Below the pieces are notes generated by a model, which was not told the DNA's origin, made no database searches, and saw only the letters and a list, made by a program, of their open reading frames with translations. This document shows, one piece after another, positions 26,174 through 34,202 of a stretch of 64,000 nucleotides of DNA. Position 1 is the first letter of the stretch; the number at the start of each line of letters is the position of its first letter. The stretch comes from DASRDU01 sp035652435. GTDB lineage: Bacteria > Acidobacteriota > Blastocatellia > RBC074. Both the position numbers and the translations under genes were made by a program. The DNA is taken from positions 18,083 to 82,082 of the forward strand of contig DASRDU010000067.1 in NCBI GenBank assembly GCA_035652435.1. The letters are read 5' to 3'.

Positions 26174-26554
26174 TCAATTGATCAGAGAACTCACCTCCGG
26201 CGACGGGACAGATGAATCATATGCTTCATCCAGATCCATCGCGTCATAACACTTCCTGACGCAGGCGTAGCAGATCGCCCCATCCTGCCCGTCAAACATC
26301 CTCACGTGATCAGCCTTCTGCCTGCCGCACAGCGCGCATTTGGCAGTCTTCTCCGAATGAGCCTTCATGGCCTCAATCGTCGGCCTGAAAGAATTCATCA
26401 GGTAATAAAGTCTCTCCGGACCATATAAGAGGGCATGCCGGTTTGCCTCTTCAATGATCGCGAGCGCTTTTTCGTAATCCCGCGACAATTGCGCCTCCCC
26501 GCAGCGCCTGAAATAGTCCCGGATCAATACTTCATCAAGTTCTTTTTCGGTCAT
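26174..26554 (-). CDS. Small protein with ClpX-like C4 zinc finger
   Basis: 126 aa. Residues 5-65 are helical. Residues 73-102 carry CALCGR followed by ICYACVRKC, with Cys73, Cys76, Cys95 and Cys98. This spacing and the CGR...IC..C pattern resemble the N-terminal zinc finger of ClpX, which dimerises and binds adaptors and substrates. No AAA domain is present. It lies 11 bases downstream of a coiled-coil gene at the end of the terminase operon. It might recruit or mimic ClpX; this is inference. Confidence 0.65.
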   Translation of the reverse strand: MTEKELDEVLIRDYFRRCGEAQLSRDYEKALAIIEEANRHALLYGPERLYYLMNSFRPTIEAMKAHSEKTAKCALCGRQKADHVRMFDGQDGAICYACVRKCYDAMDLDEAYDSSVPSPEVSSLIN

Positions 26555-26565
26555 AACTGAAACCG

Positions 26566-27111
26566 TCAGGAGATCAGGAACATTGTGATGATCCTCGGCC
26601 GGGACAGTGATGCAGATCGTGGTTGATCTTCAGAGGGCACATGCTCAGGTCGTGCTGCCAGAGCTGAAGACTCTGAACAGGAGATCATCGCGCGGATCGC
26701 CTGCTCGGCCCTTTTCTTGTCATCCGAACGTACCGACTCATCGTGCAGGATCTTGAAATGCTGCTCGTACCGGCCCATCTCTTCCAGCAGCCGGGCTTCG
26801 GTCCCGGCAGTATCCTGACCGTGCCAGCCGACCTTCGGGGTCAGCTCCGCGATTGATTTTTCCAGCAGCTCGGACTTCGCCTTTGCCTTTGCGTATTCAT
26901 CCGGCGTGGTCGTTTCGTAGCGCGCATTCCTGAGCCAGATTTCCGTATTTTCAAGCTCCTCCCTCAGCGAGCGGAGTTGCCCCTGCATTTCCCGCAGTGT
27001 GGCGCGCCGCTGCTCCAGACGCTGATACAGGCTGCCCAGCTCGCTCTCCGGGGGCAGCTCTGAAAGAGTAATTCGCTTGTAAACGTCAGGCTTCGATTTC
27101 ATTGAAAACAT
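26566..27111 (-). CDS. Hypothetical coiled-coil protein
   Basis: 181 aa, dominated by long heptad-rich helices (LYQRLEQRRATLREMQGQLRSL, YAKAKAKSELLEKSIAEL), with a polar C-terminus. No known family. It follows the terminase nuclease gene by 17 bases in the same operon. The place after TerL usually holds the portal gene, but nothing in this sequence resembles a portal. Confidence 0.62.
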   Translation of the reverse strand: MFSMKSKPDVYKRITLSELPPESELGSLYQRLEQRRATLREMQGQLRSLREELENTEIWLRNARYETTTPDEYAKAKAKSELLEKSIAELTPKVGWHGQDTAGTEARLLEEMGRYEQHFKILHDESVRSDDKKRAEQAIRAMISCSESSALAARPEHVPSEDQPRSASLSRPRIITMFLIS

Positions 27112-27128
27112 GATTGCTCCTTCTGTGG

Positions 27129-27905
27129 TTATGATTTTTCGACGTCAACTTTCAGCCTCGCGTTCGGCAGGAGCCGCTTCAGCTCCACCGGGTTGTGACG
27201 CTGTTGGAAAATGGCAGCCAGATTGCCGCCCGGCTGAGTATCGCGGCGATGGTACGGATTGGGCACGCCGACGCTGTACAGGGCAGAAGCTCCCATCATC
27301 TGGTAGAGGATGGCGTGATCCACCCTGTTCGCGAACCAGCAGGCCAGTGACGCGGCCAGCACCAGATCGTCATGCTGGCCATCGCGCCAGGTGCCGTATG
27401 TGTCGTGCGCATTCTCAGTGATTTTCACCTTGAAGTTCTGCAGCTCGTTTACCAGCAGCTGAGTCTCGGGCAGGCCTGCGGCAACCTTCAGCCGCTGCGA
27501 CTGCAGCAGCACCTGAATGGCGGCAACCAGATTCCGCTTCGGCACGCGCCAGTAGTTGCCCTCGCGGTTCTCCGTGTCGCCGCCCGTGATCGTTACTGCA
27601 TGAATGTGATCGCTTCGAGCAATCAGGCCCGGGTGAGCCCTCACCAGATCAACCACCGCGCGCCCAACGCCGGTGGCATCCAGAATCAGGTTTGTATCTG
27701 CCGGCGCCATCGCCAGCTTTTTGGCCAGATCCTTCACGATCTCGGGGTAAGCCGTGCCCAGCGGGTAACGCTTCATCTGCACGACCTGATGAAGGGCATC
27801 CTTGCCGCTGCCCTGACGCTGAAGCACGACTACGGCCGTTGAATCCTGCGCCTGGCCAAGATCAACGCCGACGAAGAAGGATGCAGTTTGTTCAGCCTGA
27901 CTCAT
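27129..27905 (-). CDS. terL: Terminase large subunit, nuclease part (separate reading frame)
   Basis: 258 aa. An RNase H-like terminase nuclease: FVGVDLGQAQDSTAVVVL gives Asp15, LILDATGVGRAVVDL gives Asp76 and QHDDLVLAASLACW supplies the third acidic position (179/180). It cuts concatemeric DNA during packaging. The ATG at 27905 overlaps the end of the ATPase gene by 14 nt in a +1-shifted frame, and GGTGGGGG upstream can serve as a ribosome-binding site. The frame is open further upstream to 28004, so a fused product could also form by +1 frameshifting. All catalytic acids are kept, which argues against decay. Confidence 0.82.
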   Translation of the reverse strand: MSQAEQTASFFVGVDLGQAQDSTAVVVLQRQGSGKDALHQVVQMKRYPLGTAYPEIVKDLAKKLAMAPADTNLILDATGVGRAVVDLVRAHPGLIARSDHIHAVTITGGDTENREGNYWRVPKRNLVAAIQVLLQSQRLKVAAGLPETQLLVNELQNFKVKITENAHDTYGTWRDGQHDDLVLAASLACWFANRVDHAILYQMMGASALYSVGVPNPYHRRDTQPGGNLAAIFQQRHNPVELKRLLPNARLKVDVEKS

Positions 27906-28722
27906 GCCGTTGCCCCCACCAGCCCAGCGGCTGGATGCTCGGATCAACCGCCGCCTGGATGTCTTCCCAGCGGAACACCTGATCAGTTGTGTCAACGAAC
28001 TCACACAAATACTCCTGCCGGAATGACCGGTCGCCGATTGCCCGCCGCTCCTCTTCGAGCCATTCCTTCGGGATTCGCGGGCAGTCGTAAGCCGTGATCT
28101 TCACGCGCTCCCACCTGTCGCCGCCCTGCGACCATTCCCGGTGGAAAAAGCCTCTCTTGCCGAACGGAGTTGAGAGCAGAAGGATCCGCCCGCCGCTGAC
28201 CGCCAGCATCGGGCGGATGGCGTTATAAAGATCATCAAGCACCCGGCTGGCCTCATCCACAACCAGCAGTGTGACGCCTGAGAAGCTCCGGATCGTCGCT
28301 TCCTTGCCCGGGAGACACACAATCCGGCTACCATTCATGAACTCAACTCTCAGCGCGCTTTCATCGCCGATTGGCACAGGCAGCGTGATCAGCGAAGCCA
28401 GGGCAAACTTAAACTTACGGAACAGCTCCTGCGACTGCCTGAGTGACGGCCCGAGCAGCAGGATCAGCGAGCCCGCCGTGTAAAGGGCCGTGTGCAACGC
28501 CTTCACCGCCGCCACGGTGGATTTCCCGCTCTGCCGCGAACAGAGCAGAATAATCTGCTTTGAGGTTGAACGGAGTAGCTTCTGCTGCCACGGATCAGGA
28601 TCAATCCCAGCGCGCCGCGCCAGCTCAACCGGGTCAGCTTCTTCGACCCGCTGACGTCGCTTCAGCACGTTTCTGGCTGCCTCCAGCAGCAGCGGATTCA
28701 ATTGTGACGTGTCAGTCAGCAT
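27892..28722 (-). CDS. terL: Terminase large subunit, ATPase part (separate reading frame)
   Basis: 276 aa. The packaging-motor ATPase: Walker A CSRQSGKST at residues 61-69, Walker B TLLVVDEA at 151-158 with Asp156 and Glu157, and coupling motif LLLSTPFGKRG at 181-191. The region after 195 leads into the linker that in most phages continues into the nuclease. Here a TGA at 27892-27894 ends it, and the nuclease starts in an overlapping frame. It overlaps the small-terminase gene by 11 nt. The separated ATPase and nuclease are the odd feature. Confidence 0.85.
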   Translation of the reverse strand: MLTDTSQLNPLLLEAARNVLKRRQRVEEADPVELARRAGIDPDPWQQKLLRSTSKQIILLCSRQSGKSTVAAVKALHTALYTAGSLILLLGPSLRQSQELFRKFKFALASLITLPVPIGDESALRVEFMNGSRIVCLPGKEATIRSFSGVTLLVVDEASRVLDDLYNAIRPMLAVSGGRILLLSTPFGKRGFFHREWSQGGDRWERVKITAYDCPRIPKEWLEEERRAIGDRSFRQEYLCEFVDTTDQVFRWEDIQAAVDPSIQPLGWWGQRHESG

Positions 28723-29143
28723 CGTCCGTGTGCGCCGTTTCGATCAGGCGTCTTGCTTCGGCCAGGACTTCGTGAAGGTCCAGCCCGTTCAGCTGCGCCA
28801 GCTGCCGCCAGTCCAGCAGGCTCATATCAATGTCGAGCGCCTGCCGCGGCTTGCCTTCGATCCGGTCAAGCAGCTCGCGAATCGCCGGCACTTCGCCTGC
28901 TTCGGCCAGGCTGATTAGCTTCTCGGCAATCGCTTCGGCGTGCGTGCGTGAGCGGTCATCCGGGCAGTCTTCCCCGAGCTGTCGGCGCAGGGCATCCACG
29001 ACCGAGCCGCGGCGCCCGTTCGGGTTGCCGGATTCCCCGGGCTTGAATCGGCTGTCCGATCCCTCAGTATTCCCGGGGGCAAACTGGCCGTTTGACCGCC
29101 TGCTCACCGCCTGTTTCCCGGTCTTTTTCCTCTTTCCAGCCAT
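28712..29143 (-). CDS. terS: Probable small terminase subunit (DUF5681-like N-terminus)
   Basis: 143 aa. Residues 1-45 are basic and contain GQFAPGN and FKPGESGNPNGRR, the DUF5681 hallmark seen in proteins encoded just ahead of large terminases. Residues 45-110 are helical (VVDALRRQLGED, EAIAEKLISLAEAG, VPAIRELLDRIEGKP), consistent with DNA recognition. Direct 11-nt overlap with the terminase ATPase supports the call. It starts 4 bases after the tape-measure gene's stop, an unusual order because terminase normally comes first in the morphogenesis block. Confidence 0.75.
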   Translation of the reverse strand: MAGKRKKTGKQAVSRRSNGQFAPGNTEGSDSRFKPGESGNPNGRRGSVVDALRRQLGEDCPDDRSRTHAEAIAEKLISLAEAGEVPAIRELLDRIEGKPRQALDIDMSLLDWRQLAQLNGLDLHEVLAEARRLIETAHTDDAD

Positions 29144-29147
29144 GGCC

Positions 29148-32100
29148 TCAGGTCCCCAGAATCAGTTTCAACTCTCGCTTGTTCCGAGCGGCGCGGGTGA
29201 TGAATGTCCGGTCGCCCCTTCCCTGGGCCTTGTCCAGCGCATCCTCCAACTCCTCGTCCCCGATGGCGGCAATGACCGTGATCCCCTGCGAGGCGCCTGC
29301 AACTCCCGCACCTGATGAGCCGGTCAGCGCACCCACCAGACCGCCGCTCTGATAACCCCGCTTCGCCGCCGCATGCAGCTGGCTCAATACGCCCACGCCA
29401 AGGTTCTCGACTGCCGGAGCAGAGAAGACGAACTCTCGCCCGTGGACGATCCCGGCCGGCGCCATCGTGCTACCGAATCCGGTGAAGCCGCCGTCTTCAA
29501 ATCCGAACAGCTTCCTGATCCGCGCCAGCGGGTCAATCGCGGGCAGCTGCGCATCCTTCGCGAGCAGAATGCTCAGCAGCCTGCCGAACACGCCGCCGCC
29601 GAAACCGCTCCGCTCCTTTACGCCGAAAGCCTTCGCGAGCCCGAGGACGCCGCCACCGGCAAACGCGCCCAGGAACCCGCCGCCGCCCGACCCCGCACGC
29701 TGCGCCAGCCCGTGCAGCAGGCCCAACTGTGGCACGCCCAGCGCCTGCACCGCCCGCTTGTTGAAGACGAACTCGCCGCGATGCACAACCCCTGCCGGCC
29801 GCGTCCGGTCACCGAATCCCGTGAACCCGCCGTCAGCAAAGCCGCCGCCGAACAGCGCGCCGATGCCCTTCCCGATGAACCCGACGACCGAACTCAGCCC
29901 CTTCCCGATCCCGCCCGCGATCGAAGAGAACACGCTGCCCAGACTGCTCAGCAGGCTGCCGAAGATCGAGCCGAACTTATCCACCACCCCGCCGAAAATC
30001 CCTTTCAGCTTGTCGAAGAAACCGCTGAAGAAGTTTTTGAACTTCTCGACCAGCCCCTGGAAAGGGCTTTCGCCCCCGGCCCCGCCCGGCACGTCCTCGC
30101 CCTCGACCCCGGCCGCCACGTCGGCCACCGGCACGCCGAATCCGGTCTGCTGCTGTTGCTTCCTGCCGCCCGTGAAGATGCCGATGATCGAATCAATCAG
30201 GCCGCCCCGCTGCTGCTGCCCGCCGCCCCCCTGACCGCCCTGCTGCCTCTTGCCGAAAATGGCATCAACGATGTTCTCAGCCGCGATCCGCTTGACCTCC
30301 GCGATGATCGTGTTGGCCAGCTCGCTGAAAAACTGCCCGACGCTTTTGATCTCCGTCCCCAGCCGCTCCAGGACATTCAAGAGCCCTTCTTCGGCTGACC
30401 TCTTGATCCGGCGAAAAGCCGATTCCGTGTCAATCGTCAGCTGCTCTAACGCGAGCTTCCGAGTTTCCAGAACAATCACTTCTTCTGATTCCGCACCGGT
30501 CAGCTCCTTCTGCTTTTGAATTTGGGCATCAAGCTTGGGCAGCACTTGCGCCACGTATGCCCTCTGCAACTCCAGCAGTTCCTTTCGGGCCTGGCGCTCT
30601 GTAATCACCCCTTTAGCCAGATCGTTCTGCACACCGACTTTTGCGAAGTCCAGCTGTGCCCCGATATTTGAAACCTCTCTGGCCGCATCCCTGACACCTG
30701 CTTCCTGCTTCAGCGCCCTGATTAAATTCAGGATCGCTTTGACCTGTTCGGAGAATTCACCGAACTCGGCTTTGGTGCGCTTCAGGATGTCGGCAAAGCG
30801 GTTGTCAATCTCAGCATTCGCCGCCCCCAGGTCCTGACCCGTCACCCTCAGGAATTCGACGCTGATCTGATCCAGCTCGTTCTTCAGATCACGTGCTGCC
30901 TTGATCCTCGCCCGCGCGTTGGCAGCCGCTTCAGCCTCGCCCTTCGCTTCGGCCTCGTTGATCTTCGTCTCCAGCCCGACGATCGCGGCATTGGTGCGCA
31001 GCCTTTCCGCCTCAGCTTCGGCCCTGATCTTTTCGGCCTCACCCTGTTTCGTGGCTTTGGCCAGCCGCTCGCGCTCGCTTAAGTCAATCGCAGCGAGCTT
31101 TGCCCGCTCAGCTCTGATCGCCGCTTGGAATCCTTCGATCTCCTGCTTCACCGCCGCGGCCTGTAGCCTGGCCATCTCGTCATAGAACTGGCTCAGCGAG
31201 ATCTGCCGGTCCTCGAGCTGCTGTTGCAGGATGCGCGTCTCTTCGCTCTGAGTCGCTTTCGCCAGCGCAACCTCGCGGTCAGCAAATGCCTTCTCCAGCG
31301 CCAGTTCTGCCTCGCGCAGCTGCTTCTGCGCGCCGGCATCGCTGACCGGCTTCGGCCCCTTCTTCTCCTTCACCGGCCGCGGCCTGCCTTTGATGCTGAC
31401 GCCGCTCTCACTGCCCAAGCCCGCCCGGGCCACGTCGCTCAGAGGCCGCACGGCCCCGAACTCATCCGTCAGTGAGATCGTGGAAGCACTCCTGAACGCA
31501 CTCCCGATGTTCCGCACGCCCGCACCGATCCGGCTGACCGAATTCTCAAAGCGCGCGGTCGTCGTCTTCACAAAGCTGTCAATCGTATTAGCAATAGCCT
31601 GCGCCGCGTCACCCACCACCGGAATGAAAGAGACGGCCTTCGCCATCAGCTTCACCGCCGCCGCAATCGGCTCAAGCAGTGCCAGCTGGAGCGCCGAACC
31701 GAGCGCCACCACCACGTTGAAAAGGACGTTCAGCCCCTCGCGGATCTGCCCGACAATGATGGACACCAGCCGGAAAGCCGCTGCTGTTGCCTTCACCCCT
31801 TCGCCCCAGGTCTTCGTATTGCCGAGCGCGCCGAACAGATCAGTGACTATCCCGCCCAGATTCTCCAGAATCTTCTGGCTGAAAATAATGATCTGCGTCA
31901 CCTCCGACTGATGCTCTTTCAGGAATTCGGAGACTGATTTGAGCCCGCCGACAACGAAGTCAATCAGCTTCGCGATCTCCGCGCCGCTCGTGTTGAAAAT
32001 CTGCGTCAGGGTGTCCGTGATCCCTTTGAATGAAGATGAAATGCTGCCCGTCGTCTGATCGAAGATCTGGGGCAGCACGCTGTTGATCTTGTCACGCAGC

Positions 32101-33290
32101 TCATCAAACAAGCCTTTCGTCACGCTGGCCGCGATCAGCTGCCCGGCCTGATCAAGATTCGTCGCAGCCGCCTGGAAGGTCTGCGCCATGAGCTTCCCGC
32201 TGGCCGCGGCCACCTGGAGCTTTTCATCAAGGAATTCGGCCAGAGTCCCGAGCCGGACCGCGTTGTCAATGTCGGCCTTCGTAATCCCCAGCACGCGCGC
32301 GATCTGCGTATTCTTCGTGATGTCCCCGGTCAGCAGGCCGCGCAGCTCCTGCCCCAGCTGCTCAGCATGCCCCGTCAGCGGGATGATCACCTGCGACAGT
32401 GACACGGTGCTTTTTCTGATCTGATCCAGAGTGAGCCCGGCAGACAGTCCGGGCCCGACCGCCTGTAGGAAACCTTCGGAGAGTTGCTGGAACGTCAGCG
32501 GGGTCGTCAGCGCATCAACTTTCAGTTTTTTCATCTGATCATCAGCAACCCCCAAAGCGGCCGTCAGCGCGTCAATGCCCGTCAGTTTGATCCCCTGGGC
32601 ATTGGCGATGTCCGAAACGCTGGCAATCGTTGTGGCCAACCCGAGCCTCAGCTGCTCCAGTTCTTTGTTGACCTGCACTCCGGCCTCACCGATTTTCGCC
32701 AGAAACCCGGCCCCGATCCCCAGCCCGGCGAGCGCGCCCACGACCGCGAGAATTGCCGGGTGAAGCCGGCTCACAGCTCCGACTGCGCTGCTGGCAGACC
32801 CCGCCACCCCACTGAGCGCATTGCCGGCGCCGCCTGCCGCACTGGTGAGCGAGCTGAAGCCACCACTGATATTTCGCACCGCACTGATCAGCGGAGAATT
32901 GCTGTACCTGGAGAGCAAATTCTGGAGTTGAATCTGACTGCGAACGGCTGCCAAAGATTGCCCGTTCACGCCGCTCAGTGCCCTTTCAAGCGTCCGAACA
33001 GCACCGCTGGTGTTCCCCTGAGCCTGCTGCAGCCGGGCTTGGGCAGATGCGAGCGAGAGGGCTTTCCTCTCTGCCGCCTCCGCTGCCTTCGCCTGCTTCT
33101 CCAGATCGCTGGCGTATTTCCGCGCTGCTGTGCCGGCCCGGTCAGTGTCACGGCTGACCTTCGAAACCGAATCGCCAGCCCGCTCTGCATCGCGCGCAGC
33201 GGTGCGCAGCCCGCGGAGTTCTTTCGACAGATCCGCTATGGATTTGATTCCGTTCAAAACAATGTCAATGCCAATGGTCCTGTCAGCCAT
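29148..33290 (-). CDS. Phage tail tape-measure protein
   Basis: 1380 aa. The N-terminal 100 residues are coiled coil. A tape-measure domain spans about 190-400 (LTTPLTFQQLSEGFLQAVGP, LRGLLTGDITKNTQIARVLGI, MAQTFQAAATNLDQAG). Hydrophobic stretches occur at about 140-225 and 545-590. Long charged helices span 640-1010. A Gly/Phe-rich region spans 1050-1210. The C-terminus carries two copies of the DGGFTGFG....PAG.VH..EFVF motif typical of tape-measure ends. In tailed phages it sets tail length and enters the host with DNA. It is the only tail-type gene visible here: no tube, sheath, baseplate or fibre gene accompanies it. Confidence 0.92.
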   Translation of the reverse strand: MADRTIGIDIVLNGIKSIADLSKELRGLRTAARDAERAGDSVSKVSRDTDRAGTAARKYASDLEKQAKAAEAAERKALSLASAQARLQQAQGNTSGAVRTLERALSGVNGQSLAAVRSQIQLQNLLSRYSNSPLISAVRNISGGFSSLTSAAGGAGNALSGVAGSASSAVGAVSRLHPAILAVVGALAGLGIGAGFLAKIGEAGVQVNKELEQLRLGLATTIASVSDIANAQGIKLTGIDALTAALGVADDQMKKLKVDALTTPLTFQQLSEGFLQAVGPGLSAGLTLDQIRKSTVSLSQVIIPLTGHAEQLGQELRGLLTGDITKNTQIARVLGITKADIDNAVRLGTLAEFLDEKLQVAAASGKLMAQTFQAAATNLDQAGQLIAASVTKGLFDELRDKINSVLPQIFDQTTGSISSSFKGITDTLTQIFNTSGAEIAKLIDFVVGGLKSVSEFLKEHQSEVTQIIIFSQKILENLGGIVTDLFGALGNTKTWGEGVKATAAAFRLVSIIVGQIREGLNVLFNVVVALGSALQLALLEPIAAAVKLMAKAVSFIPVVGDAAQAIANTIDSFVKTTTARFENSVSRIGAGVRNIGSAFRSASTISLTDEFGAVRPLSDVARAGLGSESGVSIKGRPRPVKEKKGPKPVSDAGAQKQLREAELALEKAFADREVALAKATQSEETRILQQQLEDRQISLSQFYDEMARLQAAAVKQEIEGFQAAIRAERAKLAAIDLSERERLAKATKQGEAEKIRAEAEAERLRTNAAIVGLETKINEAEAKGEAEAAANARARIKAARDLKNELDQISVEFLRVTGQDLGAANAEIDNRFADILKRTKAEFGEFSEQVKAILNLIRALKQEAGVRDAAREVSNIGAQLDFAKVGVQNDLAKGVITERQARKELLELQRAYVAQVLPKLDAQIQKQKELTGAESEEVIVLETRKLALEQLTIDTESAFRRIKRSAEEGLLNVLERLGTEIKSVGQFFSELANTIIAEVKRIAAENIVDAIFGKRQQGGQGGGGQQQRGGLIDSIIGIFTGGRKQQQQTGFGVPVADVAAGVEGEDVPGGAGGESPFQGLVEKFKNFFSGFFDKLKGIFGGVVDKFGSIFGSLLSSLGSVFSSIAGGIGKGLSSVVGFIGKGIGALFGGGFADGGFTGFGDRTRPAGVVHRGEFVFNKRAVQALGVPQLGLLHGLAQRAGSGGGGFLGAFAGGGVLGLAKAFGVKERSGFGGGVFGRLLSILLAKDAQLPAIDPLARIRKLFGFEDGGFTGFGSTMAPAGIVHGREFVFSAPAVENLGVGVLSQLHAAAKRGYQSGGLVGALTGSSGAGVAGASQGITVIAAIGDEELEDALDKAQGRGDRTFITRAARNKRELKLILGT

Positions 33291-33304
33291 TACCTTCCCC
33301 CTCC

Positions 33305-33658
33305 TTAGACGAGAACTTCCTCCATGATCTGGTGCAACAGTTGAACTGTTGCTTCGCAGGCCTGCGCCGCCCGCTCTGTTTCGGTCGCTTCACGCAAGCC
33401 GAATTTCCGCGCCAGCTCCGCGAATTCTTTTGAGGCAGCCTTTGCCGATTCACAGCTGGCGGTCAGCTCATCAAGCCGAGAAAAGATCAGCGCCCTGATC
33501 GCCGCCGTGACTTCATCGCGCTCTTTATTGAATTGATTCAAGGCGTCCATCGCCCGGCCCGAACGGATGGTCAGTTCATGCAGATCGTCGGCGCTCAAAG
33601 TCAGTGACTGCCCGCTGCTGCTGTTGCCGCTCTTTGAAAACAAATCCTTCAGCTTCAT
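33305..33658 (-). CDS. Hypothetical helical protein upstream of tape measure
   Basis: 117 aa, almost all helical and charged (ADDLHELTIRSGRAMDALNQF, AAQACEATVQLLHQIMEEVL). It lies 14 bases ahead of the tape-measure gene in transcription order, the place where tail-assembly chaperones normally lie. No sequence family is recognised and no frameshift extension is seen, so that role is only positional. Confidence 0.6.
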   Translation of the reverse strand: MKLKDLFSKSGNSSSGQSLTLSADDLHELTIRSGRAMDALNQFNKERDEVTAAIRALIFSRLDELTASCESAKAASKEFAELARKFGLREATETERAAQACEATVQLLHQIMEEVLV

Positions 33659-33675
33659 GCCGCGCTCCCTCCCTC

Positions 33676-33885
33676 TCAGGTTGGCTCAATCTCCAGCGTC
33701 TCGCCCTGCCGCAGTTCCTGAATCACCGCGCGAAGGCTGCGCCCCAGGTCATGCCAGTGAAACTTGATCGCATCAGGGTCAGGGTGTTCTGCTTCGAGCA
33801 GGGTCAGCATCCACTGAGCATCAACGCGGGCCTTGGCGAGCGCTGATAATGCTGGCTCTGTGGTTCCTTCCCCGACTTCTTTCAC
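33676..33885 (-). CDS. Hypothetical small protein
   Basis: 69 aa, helical and acidic. The frame extends to a GTG at 33909. The GTG at 33885 is better placed: AGGGAG lies 6 bases upstream, and the codon overlaps the stop of the preceding gene as GTGA (33882-33885), giving translational coupling. No known family. Confidence 0.55.
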   Translation of the reverse strand: MKEVGEGTTEPALSALAKARVDAQWMLTLLEAEHPDPDAIKFHWHDLGRSLRAVIQELRQGETLEIEPT

Positions 33886-34202
33886 TGCAATCTCCCTTCG
33901 ACTGACCACAGCCGACAGTGCGGACAGAAGTACGTTTCGGGTTCACGCTGCTGAAAGGTCATCGGCTGATGGCACTCCGGGCATTCATGCCGGGCCAGAC
34001 ATTCGGCCAGAACCTCGCGTGCTGGCTTCCTTCCCTGATCTTCTGAAGCAAGCGCTTCAATGATCGCCGGCTTGTGTTCGCGGATGGCGCTCCTCAACTC
34101 ACCAGTCAGAGCTGACGCTGGAGTCACCCTGATGCCGTCACCTTCGACCATCAGGGCGAACCCACTGCGGCGTAAGTTTTCGATCATCGCTCTTGCGTTC
34201 AT
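33882..34202 (-). CDS. TubC-type docking domain fused to a zinc ribbon
   Basis: 106 aa. Residues 1-52 (MNARAMIENLRRSGFALMVEGD, LRSAIREHKPAIIEAL) match the TubC N-terminal docking fold, which also occurs in phage replication proteins. Residues 70-102 hold a two-CxxC zinc ribbon (HECPECHQPM and YFCPHCRLW). Its ATG overlaps the helicase stop by one base (TGATG), so it is coupled to the helicase and probably helps replication or loading. Confidence 0.7.
   Translation of the reverse strand: MNARAMIENLRRSGFALMVEGDGIRVTPASALTGELRSAIREHKPAIIEALASEDQGRKPAREVLAECLARHECPECHQPMTFQQREPETYFCPHCRLWSVEGRLQ

Noticed and set aside
29373..30398. 341-codon plus-strand frame opposite the tape-measure gene
   Set aside because: Shadow of the minus-strand tape-measure repeats; composition is Pro/Arg-rich with no motif.
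33305..33885. Frameshifted tail-assembly chaperone pair
   Set aside because: Position fits, but no slippery heptamer was seen and the two small genes have independent starts.
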